Assembly: GCA_903908285.1 (NCBI GenBank)
Contig: CAIVRH010000044.1
Location: forward strand, 1 to 59,195
Length of the DNA: 59,195 bases
From: an uncultured candidate division Zixibacteria bacterium
GTDB taxonomy: Bacteria > Zixibacteria > MSB-5A5 > SM1-73
Direction: 5' to 3'
Below the pieces are notes generated by a model. That model ran no database searches and was not told the DNA's origin. It saw only the letters and a list, made by a program, of their open reading frames with translations. Below are positions 42,519 through 51,582 of this stretch, in pieces (the first letter of the stretch is position 1; each line of letters opens with the position of its first letter). Both the position numbers and the translations under genes were made by a program.

Positions 42519-43400
42519 TTATAGATAATTATCTTTTTGTAAAGCTTCTTCATGGTCAGCATCAAATTTCCTCAAAAGCGTTTCCAAATCTTTAGATGTT
42601 GAGATAATAAATTCGTCAGGGTCCGATTTGTTCCACTCGAGGAATTTACACAATGCCCGTAAACAAGCAACACTCATGGGGGAAATATATCGTGGATCAA
42701 CTCTATCATGTTCTAATTGGGGAAGATACATACCATTTTCATACACTAGATGGTTTGCCCTCAAATCAAGCCAGTCTCCATGAACATAAGAACTTCCTCT
42801 GCTGAAAATATATGAATACATAATCTGAATATCCATGTCATTAAGAATTTCTTTGAATGTTTTGCCATCTAACTTCCAATTTCTATTTTTTAATAATGTA
42901 TCAATATCAATATCATCTTCTTTGAATTGTTGTTCTATGTTGAATAAAATTCTATTTTCAATTCCAATAAGTTCTCTGGTTTTTTTCTTTCCTTGTAAGT
43001 CTTCATAAATTTCTTTTATTGCTTTATAAGAAACAAAAACAAAACTTTCAATTGACTCCCTTCCACTACTAATTAAATATTCTATTTTAATGCTGGTTTC
43101 AAAAATTAATCTGATGAATATTTTGACTATTTCACCCTGATTCCTTGCTACATTAAAACATAAAGTATCATATAACTTACACAAGCGAACAAAGAGACCA
43201 GCGATAACAGCATCTTCTTTATTATAACCTCTTTGATTTTCTGATCTTAGACTCGCAGCCACTAACATTAAATAGCGTACATGGTTGCCAATTTCAACAG
43301 CAAAACGCATATAATCATTATTATCACTGAAGTCAGGTAAAGTCTTGTTTATGTCAATCCATTTTTTTATTTCTTCAATTTTCTTAATTATAATTTCCAT
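42519..43400 (-). CDS. DUF5677-like protein
   Basis: This is a 293-aa soluble, alpha-helical protein resembling the DUF5677 family: a central AGLFVRLCKLYDTLCF, RLIFETSIKIEYL segment and a C-terminal SSYVHGDWLDLRANHL motif with His and Asp that could be catalytic or metal-binding. The gene is markedly AT-rich compared with the adjacent P5C dehydrogenase gene, which suggests acquisition. DUF5677 proteins have no established role. No clear ribosome-binding site is seen. It is not in an operon. Confidence 0.65.
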   Translation of the reverse strand: MEIIIKKIEEIKKWIDINKTLPDFSDNNDYMRFAVEIGNHVRYLMLVAASLRSENQRGYNKEDAVIAGLFVRLCKLYDTLCFNVARNQGEIVKIFIRLIFETSIKIEYLISSGRESIESFVFVSYKAIKEIYEDLQGKKKTRELIGIENRILFNIEQQFKEDDIDIDTLLKNRNWKLDGKTFKEILNDMDIQIMYSYIFSRGSSYVHGDWLDLRANHLVYENGMYLPQLEHDRVDPRYISPMSVACLRALCKFLEWNKSDPDEFIISTSKDLETLLRKFDADHEEALQKDNYL

Positions 43401-43520
43401 AAGTTTTCAACCACCATTCTAGATAAGGTGTATCGCGGAACTACCAAATGAATAGTACTATGAATTCGGGACTCAAGACATAGTACTCATCCACCATCAG
43501 ACGATATCTATTAAATCCCA

Positions 43521-45179
43521 TCAGTATTTTCCTTTACCAGATAAATTCACATGACACTCACTTGAAGGATCAACTAACCAAAGATCACATGTATAAACAT
43601 AATCAAACTGAGGATTAAAACTAACTATCACATCTCTCGATTCCCCGGGTGCCAAAGTGTATGTACCACCACCTTGCAAGACGTAAAAGTACATGATATT
43701 GCAAAATGTGTATACTTGGCCACTCAAATAGGCTCCATTTTTGCTAGTATTGTAAATAGTAACTGTTTTCTGTACCATACTATCTACTTTCACTGTACCG
43801 AAATCCAAAAATGTGGTGGAAAGGGAGCAAGTGGGAACCGGTGTAGCATCATAAGCATCTGCTATACATTCTACATCACCACAGTGACGTTGGACCCAGT
43901 CTGGATAAATGGTGCAAATATAATTACCAACATATTGAACACCAAAACGAATAGTAACTTGCTTAGATTCACCCGGTGCTAAAGAATAGGTACCTCCTCC
44001 AGACAGGATTGAATAACCGTAACACCCTAATGTCAAATACACTTGCCCTGACAAAATAGAACCATCATTACTCCTATTAAAAATTGTGAAAGTTTGATCA
44101 GCCACACCACCTATAGGCACGTAGCCAAAATCCAGTGACTCTGTAGATAGGGAACAAGTTGGTGTTGGAGTACGACCTTGCCCAGTTAATACTACATCAT
44201 TGCACAGGTTATTGCCTGTCTCAATTGAACATGCCCCCATATTAATTTCAGATGATGGAGTAAAACTTATTGTGACGACCTTTGATTCACCAGCAGAGAG
44301 ACTGAAAGAGCCCTGCCCAGAAATAATCAAATAATCGGAGCATGCCATTGTAGAACCTTTATTGATATTTCCTGTTAAAGTTCCACCTCCAACATTTGAA
44401 ATTGTGAAAGTAGTGTCAAAACTTGAACCGATAGGTCTACTGCCGAAATCTATATTGTTAGGATTTACTGAACATGCAGGAGCAAGTACGCCGACTCCCG
44501 AACAAGCCACGTCAGCACAAACACCATTTCCAGTCTCATAAGTGCATGTTTTGTTACCCGCTGAAGTAGGTGTGAACCGTACTGTCACCGTATACGATTG
44601 ATCTGGTGTTAGATTATGTAATCCTGAACCAGAAAAAATGCTGAAATCACCACAGGATTCAGTAACATTGCAATTTAATGTTCCCCCTCCTTCGTTTTTG
44701 ATTATAAAGTTTGTATCAACACTTGAACCGATGGTTACATTACCGAAATTTATACTACTTGGATTGACTGAACACGATGGTGGCATTTCCCCTGTTCCAG
44801 AACAACTTACATTACTACATGTTGAGTTTCCGGTTTCGACATTACAAGTTTTATTCCCAATCGAGTCCGGCTGAAATCTTATTATGACTATTAGAGACTC
44901 GATTGGTGCCAGTTTGTAATTTGCATTACCAGAAGCAATACTAAAATCATGGCATGTTTCAACAATAGTGCCACTCAACGTGTCGTCGCTATTGTTTTTA
45001 ATAACAAAACTCTTTTCTGCTACATAATTTCCAACTGGCACTGTGTCAAAGTCTAAAGTAGTTGGTGAGACAGAGCATGACGAAGAACTTAACACTGGCT
45101 TCGTTGATTTCTTACTGCATGTCAAAATAATAACCAAAATAGACAAAGCAAATAACAAAAGTATAAGTATTCTCCGCAT
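43521..45179 (-). CDS. lipoprotein with five HYDIN/ASH-like (choice-of-anchor D) repeats
   Basis: This is a 552-aa protein. The signal ends VIILTCSKKS, with lipidated Cys21. The rest is five ~100-residue beta-sandwich repeats, each beginning with the pattern CS(V/L)-x4-(L/I)(D/N)FG-x2-(P/T)(V/I)G and ending in LAPGES(K/R)-x-V-x-(V/I)-x-F (LTPDQS in repeat 2), an Ig-like fold used in protein binding. Paired cysteines recur in each repeat. It starts after AAGGAG. Surface or periplasmic structural or adhesive role is inferred. Confidence 0.8.
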   Translation of the reverse strand: MRRILILLLFALSILVIILTCSKKSTKPVLSSSSCSVSPTTLDFDTVPVGNYVAEKSFVIKNNSDDTLSGTIVETCHDFSIASGNANYKLAPIESLIVIIRFQPDSIGNKTCNVETGNSTCSNVSCSGTGEMPPSCSVNPSSINFGNVTIGSSVDTNFIIKNEGGGTLNCNVTESCGDFSIFSGSGLHNLTPDQSYTVTVRFTPTSAGNKTCTYETGNGVCADVACSGVGVLAPACSVNPNNIDFGSRPIGSSFDTTFTISNVGGGTLTGNINKGSTMACSDYLIISGQGSFSLSAGESKVVTISFTPSSEINMGACSIETGNNLCNDVVLTGQGRTPTPTCSLSTESLDFGYVPIGGVADQTFTIFNRSNDGSILSGQVYLTLGCYGYSILSGGGTYSLAPGESKQVTIRFGVQYVGNYICTIYPDWVQRHCGDVECIADAYDATPVPTCSLSTTFLDFGTVKVDSMVQKTVTIYNTSKNGAYLSGQVYTFCNIMYFYVLQGGGTYTLAPGESRDVIVSFNPQFDYVYTCDLWLVDPSSECHVNLSGKGKY

Positions 45180-45459
45180 GTTCAGCTCCTTACCTTAAGC
45201 TTTCGCATTATGATAGTTTAATCTCTCATTAATATAATAAGTTTAGACAGGAAAACAAGTGTATTTTGAATGCTTTATAGAAAAGTGCCAGGAACACAAG
45301 GCTGATGCGTAGCTTGTTACGTCAGACCATATTCCTAAAATAACTTTATCCCATCGAATGTACAGCGGACAAAAAATATAAGAATAGAAAGTAGGTCGGG
45401 CATTCCTGCCCGAATTCCGGATTTTGAGATATGATTATGTTATGAAGAGAGGAGGCAGT
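45180..45459. other. intergenic, no gene recognised
   Basis: About 280 bases between a divergent lipoprotein gene and a decayed lipoprotein copy. The end of the region (45426-45455) carries GATATGATTATGTTATGAAGAGAGGA, cut here to its core GATATGATTATG, which recurs before both intact copies (near 46471 and 47555). Confidence 0.4.
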
Positions 45460-45516
45460 ATGATAAGATCATGGATTGTGACTCTACTCGCGGCAGGGTT
45501 CCTGCTCGACCGCTGA
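45460..45516 (+). pseudogene. decayed third copy of the duplicated lipoprotein, signal peptide only
   Basis: ATG at 45460 after GGAGG opens an 18-codon frame reading MIRSWIVTLLAAGFLLDR and stop. This matches the signal peptides encoded at 46809 and 47883 almost residue for residue, then sequence similarity ends. It is a truncated copy of that family. Confidence 0.75.
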
Positions 45517-45554
45517 TGAGCCGCTGCCAGTATTCCTCTCTGAACGACAATTAT

Positions 45555-46325
45555 TTAGCGTAACCTCTCAATTGTGACGCTGACTTCATATAAATCCTTA
45601 ACATACCCATATGACGTTGCTCGCCACTGAAGAGCCAGAATAGTACTTTGCGAGACTGAGGCAAAAGGACCAGTGACTATTATGTGTGGCGGGGTAGCAA
45701 CGTTGTTCTGACCTGTTACTATAGTAGAATCAAGTCCTAAGCCAGTATTAAAATTGATCAATCTTAGTTGTGTGTGATTATAGCCACAAAAAGATATCGA
45801 CACCCTGACTGGACCGCCATATTGCGACAAGTCGAGAATAATTCTCGACATATCAATAGTACTCCACTCTGTCCCAGGAACATCATTGTTGAATTTGCCA
45901 TTCAAGTTTGGAAAGTGCACAATTTGTCGATAAGCCAAAAGGGCAGTATCACAATTAACCGCTCTAAAAGCATATCCTACGCTGGTGAATTTCAAACGGG
46001 AAGGCATATGCTCTGTCCCAACAGTGATGTCAAGCCAGTATTCTTCATCGAACGTCAAGCTATCTATGGGATTTGCACTCCCCAGAATCACATTGAACAA
46101 TCCATTAATCACAGGCACATTTGTTTGAAGTTCTTCCCATTTTTTGTTCCCCTGTGAAGGATCATCATAAATTCTAAAAGTTATGCTGACTGTGTCGGTC
46201 AGTGGATTGCCGGAATTATCGGTCAGCATCCCCTGGTAGTTTATCATCTTGGGAATCTCGGCAGAGCTGGTACATGAAAAGCAAACAAGGATGATTAAGC
46301 TGGAAAGAAGAATGAAACGAAGCAC
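45555..46325 (-). CDS. exported protein of unknown function
   Basis: This is a 256-aa protein with a hydrophobic signal (LRFILLSSLIILVCFSC, possible lipidated Cys). The N-terminal module starts IPKMINYQGMLTDNSGNPLTD and includes TVSITFRIYD, a beta-rich segment common at the N-terminus of exported proteins in environmental bacteria that often carry tail-fibre-like parts. The C-terminal half is a beta-sandwich-like domain without recognised motifs. The frame extends to 46391, but AGGAGG lies six bases before a GTG at 46325, which is chosen. Confidence 0.65.
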   Translation of the reverse strand: MLRFILLSSLIILVCFSCTSSAEIPKMINYQGMLTDNSGNPLTDTVSITFRIYDDPSQGNKKWEELQTNVPVINGLFNVILGSANPIDSLTFDEEYWLDITVGTEHMPSRLKFTSVGYAFRAVNCDTALLAYRQIVHFPNLNGKFNNDVPGTEWSTIDMSRIILDLSQYGGPVRVSISFCGYNHTQLRLINFNTGLGLDSTIVTGQNNVATPPHIIVTGPFASVSQSTILALQWRATSYGYVKDLYEVSVTIERLR

Positions 46326-46499
46326 AGAAAACCTCCTGTTGTTTGTAGGTTTAGTTTTTCTGTAATTAAGGGAGGATTTCTGGTTTTGCAAGAGAATTAT
46401 CCAAAAGCATACAAAATTGTCTTAAAATATAGGTTTGCTTTGAATCTGACATACCTTCATTGTGTGTTTTAATATATGATTATGTTATGAAGAGAGGAG

Positions 46500-46640
46500 A
46501 GATGCAAATCCCCTTATTCCTCCTTTGCTAAAGGGGGAGATGCTGTTTTCCGCTCCCCCTTTGAAAAAGGGGGACACAGGGGGATTGATTTTTTTCCTTT
46601 CTTAAATCCCCCTTCTATTCCCCCTTTGCTAAAGGGGGAA
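46500..46640. repeat. cluster of CCCCCTTT/AAAGGGGG inverted repeats
   Basis: Four or more hairpin-forming copies of TTTGCTAAAGGGGG and CCCCCTTTG occur here, and one more at 47600-47622. They are dispersed intergenic palindromes. The rest of 46326-46808 is promoter and leader sequence. Confidence 0.7.
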
Positions 46641-46650
46641 AATTTTATAC

Positions 46651-46678
46651 TTGACAATCCGGAAGGCTCGAATAATAA
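46651..46678 (+). promoter_or_regulatory. promoter of lipoprotein copy 1
   Basis: TTGACA (46651-46656), 16-bp spacer, TAATAA (46673-46678). The ~160 bases from here to the start codon are almost identical to 47725-47882, so promoter and leader were duplicated with the gene. Confidence 0.6.
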
Positions 46679-46808
46679 TTATACTATCATAGAAACCGGA
46701 TGGGACGTTTCATAGTGAGTGGTCGGGGAAAGACCAGTCCGCTTAATTTCGGTTCAATAGGAGGAAGGAAAACTTTCTCCACCAATCTTAAAATGGAGGG
46801 GAGGTAGT

Positions 46809-47453
46809 ATGATAAGATTAAGGATCGTGATTCTACTGGCGGCAGGGTTCCTTCTCACAGCCGGCGGCTGCAGCAAAAACAAACAAGATGTGTCTAAGAA
46901 AGATACGCAAGAGGCATCTAACAATAACATACAAGTGGCGAATACGAAAGACAAACAATTCGTGCCTAAGGAAGAGACACAAATCGTGCCCGAGAAGGAA
47001 ATTATCCTGGATGAGCACGTGGAACAGAAATTTACTATTTCCGCTTCGACACAGCTTTTCGTCACTCTGTCCGACACCGTGCAGACTAACAAAAACCAGG
47101 CCGGTGACCGCTTTACGGGTACACTTGCCAGAACTGTAGTTGTGAGGAGGAATAAACCCATTAAAGCCGGGGCAAAAGTGAATTTGGTTATCACCAAGCT
47201 GATCAAGGGAGGGACTTTGAAAACCCCACCCGAAATCGGATTTACTGTCGAGAGTATCATCCTTCCGGACGGCAAGAGCTACAAAGTATCTGCAAGCGAG
47301 ATCTACCAAAAGGGGCGGAGTCATACCGATCGTGAAGTTGGAATGATCGACGGCGGGGCGGCGGCTACCGGTAGGCAGAACTTGATCTATGTCCCCGGTC
47401 AAAACGTAACATTCACTTTGATGCAACCGTTGACCATAAACGAACCACGGTAG
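46809..47453 (+). CDS. lipoprotein, paralogue lacking the glycine zipper
   Basis: This is a 214-aa lipoprotein: signal ending LTAGGC (Cys21), Lys/Glu/Gln-rich linker (25-70), and a beta-rich domain (about 75-175) with TQLFVTLSDTVQTNK and GDRFTGTLA. It is about 70% alike to the gene at 47883. Relative to that paralogue it lacks ~31 residues of a glycine zipper: after REVGMIDGGAA it rejoins directly at ATGRQNL. The deletion is in frame. Function is unknown; the family may be envelope stress-related. Confidence 0.75.
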   Translation: MIRLRIVILLAAGFLLTAGGCSKNKQDVSKKDTQEASNNNIQVANTKDKQFVPKEETQIVPEKEIILDEHVEQKFTISASTQLFVTLSDTVQTNKNQAGDRFTGTLARTVVVRRNKPIKAGAKVNLVITKLIKGGTLKTPPEIGFTVESIILPDGKSYKVSASEIYQKGRSHTDREVGMIDGGAAATGRQNLIYVPGQNVTFTLMQPLTINEPR

Positions 47454-47724
47454 TGATTCGAGCGGCAGATCTCATCACAAGTATCGGATGGTAAAACCAG
47501 GATGCCTTTTGGATCGGGCAGTTCAAGTATTCCTGTATGAATTCCGGGTCTTGAGATATGATTATGATATGAAAAGAGGAGAGATGCAAATCCCCTTATT
47601 CCTCCTTTGCTAAAGGGGGAACTTCTGATATGCTCCATTTCAACGAAGAATTGGATTTTTCAACAGGTTCTCCCTCACTGACCAGAGTCAAAAGAGAGAA
47701 GTTGAAAGAGAAGTGTTTTAATAC

Positions 47725-47752
47725 TTGACAATCCGGAAGGCTCGGATAATAA
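47725..47752 (+). promoter_or_regulatory. promoter of lipoprotein copy 2
   Basis: TTGACA (47725-47730), 16-bp spacer, TAATAA (47747-47752), in a segment repeated before the first copy. No gene was recognised elsewhere in 47454-47882. Confidence 0.6.
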
Positions 47753-47882
47753 TTATACTATCATAGAAACCGGATGGGACGTTTCATAGTGAGTGGTCGG
47801 GGAAAGAACAATCCGCTTAATTTCGGTTCAATCGGAGGAAGGATAACTCTTTCCACCAATCTAAAAACGGAGAGGAGACTGT

Positions 47883-48647
47883 ATGATAAGATCATGGATC
47901 GTGATTCTACTTATGACAGGGTTCCTGCTCGCAGTCGGCGGCTGCAGCAAAGACAAACAAGAAGTGGCTAAGAAAGAGACACCAGAGTTAGCCAAAAAAG
48001 AAACACAAGAAGCGCCTGACAAAAACATACCAGAAGTGCCTAAGCAAGAAACGCAGGTAGCGCCTAAGAAAGAGACACAAAAAGCGCCAGAGAAAGCCGC
48101 TATCCCGGCTGAGCCCAAGGAAGAGAAACTTACCGTTCCCGGTTCGACACAGCTTTTCGTCACTCTGTCCGACACCGTACAGACCAACAAAAACCAGACC
48201 GGCGACCGCTTTACGGGTACACTAGTCAGGTCTGTGGAAGTGGCAGGGACTACAGCCATTCCAGCGGGGGTAAAAGTGAATTTAGTTATTACCAAACTGG
48301 TCAAGGGAGGGACGTTGAAAACCCCGCCCGAAATCGCATTTACCGTCGAGAGTATAACCCTACCGGACGGCAAGAGCTACAATGTAACTTCAAGCGAGTT
48401 CTACCAGAAAGGGAGGAGTCATACCGATCGTGAAGTTGGAATGATCGGCGGTGGGGCAGCAGCCGGTGCGATTATCGGCGGCTTAACCGGAAAGGGAAAA
48501 GGAGCGGCTATAGGGGCGGTCGCCGGAGCGGCGGCCGGCACCGGTGTTGCAGCAGCTACCGGTCGGCAGAACTTGGTCTATGTCCCCGGTCAATCCGTAA
48601 CCTTCACTTTAACGCAACCGTTGGCCGTGACCGTACCTCGGAAGTGA
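47883..48647 (+). CDS. lipoprotein with glycine-zipper segment
   Basis: This is a 254-aa lipoprotein: signal ending LAVGGC, a linker of repeated KKET(Q/P)E units (25-80), a beta-rich domain (85-195) shared with its upstream paralogue, a glycine zipper (about 198-232; AGAIIGGLTGKGKG, AIGAVAGAAAG) and a short C-terminal strand ending TVPRK. Glycine zippers insert in or oligomerise at membranes. The gene sits in a run of small envelope genes (mini membrane proteins and an OmpA-like lipoprotein), perhaps an envelope-stress group. Confidence 0.75.
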   Translation: MIRSWIVILLMTGFLLAVGGCSKDKQEVAKKETPELAKKETQEAPDKNIPEVPKQETQVAPKKETQKAPEKAAIPAEPKEEKLTVPGSTQLFVTLSDTVQTNKNQTGDRFTGTLVRSVEVAGTTAIPAGVKVNLVITKLVKGGTLKTPPEIAFTVESITLPDGKSYNVTSSEFYQKGRSHTDREVGMIGGGAAAGAIIGGLTGKGKGAAIGAVAGAAAGTGVAAATGRQNLVYVPGQSVTFTLTQPLAVTVPRK

Positions 48648-48738
48648 TTTGAGCGACAGATTCCACTACCCGTACAAGAGTAATAAATCGCTAACCCAAA
48701 ACCAAAAGCTATAAGGCCATAACGGAAAGGAAACGATC

Positions 48739-48888
48739 ATGCTATGGACTATCGCTGTTATTCTTATAATTGCTTGGCTGCTCGGTTTAATCACCAACCA
48801 TGCGATGGGCGGATTCATTCATATTCTGCTGGTGATCGCCATTGTGGTCGTACTGGTCCGGATCATTACCGGCAGACGACTGTTGTGA
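48739..48888 (+). CDS. lmo0937/DUF5670-like mini membrane protein
   Basis: This is a 49-aa protein, MLWTIAVILIIAWLLGL at the N-terminus, two membrane helices separated by a GGFIHILL turn and ending in RRLL. This is the small lmo0937 family membrane protein, widespread and stress-associated, of unknown function. It starts with GGAAAGGAAACGATC before the ATG. Confidence 0.8.
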   Translation: MLWTIAVILIIAWLLGLITNHAMGGFIHILLVIAIVVVLVRIITGRRLL

Positions 48889-48916
48889 CACCAACTGCGT
48901 CGGGAAAGGAGTACCT

Positions 48917-49096
48917 ATGAATACCTTAACCCTAATTGGCATAATTTTAATTGTGCTGGGGGCGGTAGTACTTATTTATGGAGGTATAACCTATACCTCA
49001 AAGAAAGATATCGTCGACATCGGAGATCTCAAGATTCAGACCGAGAAGCAGAAAGGTAGTCTGCTGGAGGCAATCAGATTTTTATGTTGCGGGTGA
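48917..49096 (+). CDS. small single-pass membrane protein
   Basis: This is a 59-aa protein with one helix (4-24, LIGIILIVLGAVVLIYGG) then ITYTSKKDIVDIGDLKIQTEKQKG, like a common small bacterial membrane protein (DUF3185-like). The last residues (SLLEAIRFLCCG) differ from the usual short polar end, so a late frameshift is possible. AAAGGAG fits the ATG at 48917, 28 bases after the preceding small gene. Confidence 0.7.
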   Translation: MNTLTLIGIILIVLGAVVLIYGGITYTSKKDIVDIGDLKIQTEKQKGSLLEAIRFLCCG

Positions 49097-49186
49097 TATG
49101 TAAGAAAACCTCAATTTAATTGCGTAAGTTTATGTGGAAGAAAGCTGGAGGGAACACAAGAACACGTTTTCAAAGGAGTGTTCACC

Positions 49187-49858
49187 ATGAAAAAAGCAGT
49201 CATTCTGTTGTTGTGTGGAGCTTTGCTCCTCACCATCAGTAACGGGTGCGCCTGGAGTAACAAAGCTAAGGGCGGAGCGATCGGCGCAGGCGCCGGAGGA
49301 GTTGTTGGCGGTGTTATCGGACATGCGGCAGGAAACACTGCCCTGGGCGCCATCATCGGGGCGGCAGTCGGGGGAACGGCCGGGGTTATAATCGGTAATG
49401 AGATGGACAAGCGAGCCGCAGAGATGAGGGCGGATCTAGAGGGAGCGAGGATCGAGCGCATCGGCGAAGGAATCAAGATAACATTTGATTCAGGCCTTCT
49501 TTTCGATTGGGATAAATCGGACTTGCGAACTCAGGCAAAAACAAACATCGAGAGTCTCGCCAAAATTTTGAACAAATACCCCGATACGGACATCCTCATT
49601 GAAGGAGACACAGATAGCACCGGCAGCGAAGACTATAATCTAAAGTTGTCCGAACGTCGTGCTCAATCTGTTGCTAACTATCTAATGGGTCTTGGTGTTC
49701 CCAACTCAAGGATTTCGATGGTCGGCTTAGGTGAGATGAACCCGATCGCTTCAAACGATTCAGACTATGGTCGTCAGCAAAACCGGCGCGTTGAAGTGGC
49801 CATTTTTGCGAACGACAAGCTGAAAAAGGCGGCGCAAGCTCAAGTCGGTTCAAATTAA
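49187..49858 (+). CDS. OmpA-like lipoprotein with glycine zipper
   Basis: This is a 223-aa lipoprotein: signal ending TISNGC, glycine zipper (about 27-75; GGAIGAGAGGVVGGVIGHAAG), and a C-terminal OmpA peptidoglycan-binding domain (about 95-215) with FDWDKSDLRTQAKTNIESLA, EGDTDSTGSEDYNLKLSERRA and NRRVEVAI, a YiaD-like layout. It anchors the envelope to peptidoglycan. AAAGGAG fits the ATG at 49187; the GTG at 49178 overlaps the site. Confidence 0.9.
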   Translation: MKKAVILLLCGALLLTISNGCAWSNKAKGGAIGAGAGGVVGGVIGHAAGNTALGAIIGAAVGGTAGVIIGNEMDKRAAEMRADLEGARIERIGEGIKITFDSGLLFDWDKSDLRTQAKTNIESLAKILNKYPDTDILIEGDTDSTGSEDYNLKLSERRAQSVANYLMGLGVPNSRISMVGLGEMNPIASNDSDYGRQQNRRVEVAIFANDKLKKAAQAQVGSN

Positions 49859-49904
49859 ATTGTTGCCGTCGCGGACATTGTGAGCTTCCCGGGGATTGGC
49901 GTGT

Positions 49905-51317
49905 TTATTTCAACCGTTCGAGAAGCGAGTTGATCTTGCGTGCCACCGTGCCAGCTGTTGGCGGATCGTAATTGGACAGGACGATGATGGTATAACCGTT
50001 TTCGGGGTTAGTTTCCAGGGCAGCATTGATTCCGGGAGCTCCGCCGGCGATGGCAATGCCCCCTTGGTTGATCTCATCTGAAGCCTTAGCCACCGAAAGC
50101 CGGTTGGCTTTGAGCGCAAGCACCAGTTTCAAAAGATCGTCCACCGTGGAATACCCTCCTCCGGCAGAACTACCACGCGCCGGACGGGTATAGATGTTAT
50201 CCCGCCGAGGCTCGCCTTTGTGATCGTTATCATCCCAATTTAAGGTATAACCGCTCGCCACGTTCTCGACCGGCACGTCAGCCATAAGGTGGGTTGTATT
50301 CCCCATTCCGGCGATCTTATAGATGTGATCCCGGACGTAATCGAAATAACTCTGCCCGCTCACCTTTTCTATGATCAGCCCGAGGACTATGTATCCACCG
50401 TTGGAGTATTGGCGATTCGTACCCGGCTCGAACAAAAGCGAATCGGTTCCGAATAACAGAAGATAATCGGACAGTGTCCGGATTTGGTCTTTGGGAGTTG
50501 ACTGGTATTTCTCGCCGAAGAAATCCCCTATTCCGGATGTCATGTCAAGCAGCTGCTGGATGGTGACCTTCTCTGCCGCCTCTTTATTGGGATAGTCCGG
50601 AAGATATTTGCCAATCGGATCATCCGGTTTGAGAAGGCCTTTCCCCTCCAGTTGTTCGATGGCAATGTGGGTAAAATATTTATTGATCGAACCGAGGTTG
50701 AAACGCGTTTCGATCCGGTTGGGGGTGTTGTACTCTTTGCTGGCCAAACCATACGCTTGGCGGAAGATCGTCTTATCATCTTTCGCCAGTAAAACCACTC
50801 CGGAGAACTCATCCTTGTTTGATGCTTCATTCAGGTAAGTCTCCAGTTCCTTTAGCATCTCGGCTTCGGTTAACGGAGTGGTTGGAGCGTTGAGATCGGG
50901 TGGCTCGTCCAAAGGCATGATCCTTAAGCTGAGGAGCTTATTGGCTGGAGTCTTTTCGAACTGGAAGGTTATCTCAAACCATGACTTTTGGGCAGACCGG
51001 CCCACCAGCTTGATGGCATCGGCGCTCTCCTTTAGAATTTGGACCGGCTCCAACGTTGACAGATCGCTTTTCAGCTGCCGATAGACGGCCATCCGCTCTT
51101 CGATGGGACGCTGGGTGAGAGCCTGGGGTGATATGTTTTGTTCCAGATACGTTCGCATGTCATTCTCATTACCGTTGAAAGCCTTAAAATATGATTCAAC
51201 CAGCTTTCCGGCGTTGGTTTGCGGAAAGTGAATTGCGGCTTCATCCCCGGCATACGCCACACCGGAGAAAACCAAAATTACTGCCAGCAACATGAAAATC
51301 ATAAGGTCTTTTCTCAT
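49905..51317 (-). CDS. exported serine hydrolase, beta-lactamase (class C)/DD-peptidase family
   Basis: This is a 470-aa protein with a signal peptide (1-23), an N-terminal DUF3887-like domain (about 35-135), and a serine hydrolase domain (about 155-465): nucleophile S210 in GSINK (SxxK), Y304-S305-N306 (YSN). These enzymes act on D-amino-acid peptides, esters or beta-lactams; substrate unknown. It starts after AAAGGAG. Confidence 0.85.
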   Translation of the reverse strand: MRKDLMIFMLLAVILVFSGVAYAGDEAAIHFPQTNAGKLVESYFKAFNGNENDMRTYLEQNISPQALTQRPIEERMAVYRQLKSDLSTLEPVQILKESADAIKLVGRSAQKSWFEITFQFEKTPANKLLSLRIMPLDEPPDLNAPTTPLTEAEMLKELETYLNEASNKDEFSGVVLLAKDDKTIFRQAYGLASKEYNTPNRIETRFNLGSINKYFTHIAIEQLEGKGLLKPDDPIGKYLPDYPNKEAAEKVTIQQLLDMTSGIGDFFGEKYQSTPKDQIRTLSDYLLLFGTDSLLFEPGTNRQYSNGGYIVLGLIIEKVSGQSYFDYVRDHIYKIAGMGNTTHLMADVPVENVASGYTLNWDDNDHKGEPRRDNIYTRPARGSSAGGGYSTVDDLLKLVLALKANRLSVAKASDEINQGGIAIAGGAPGINAALETNPENGYTIIVLSNYDPPTAGTVARKINSLLERLK

Positions 51318-51434
51318 TTATTTCTCCTTTCCTTAAAGGATTTATTTTATATCCACTTTATTTTACTCCACCGGCATCGTAGAGTTCCAACTTTTCCGCA
51401 AGGAGAAGGTTTGGTTTTACCATACAAAATCGGC

Positions 51435-51462
51435 TTGACACAACATAACAGTTTGCTATACT
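51435..51462 (+). promoter_or_regulatory. promoter of the EmrAB-type exporter operon
   Basis: TTGACA (51435-51440), 16-bp spacer, TATACT (51457-51462), about 115 nt before the start codon at 51583. Confidence 0.75.
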
Positions 51463-51582
51463 TGGTTTATGTAAGCCGGGAATATCGTCTGATAATGGCA
51501 TTACTGTCTAAGATTACAAATCAAAGATAAAAAACCCGAGACTTTTAAAACTTGAAACCTGTTAAGGAGAATAAACCATATC

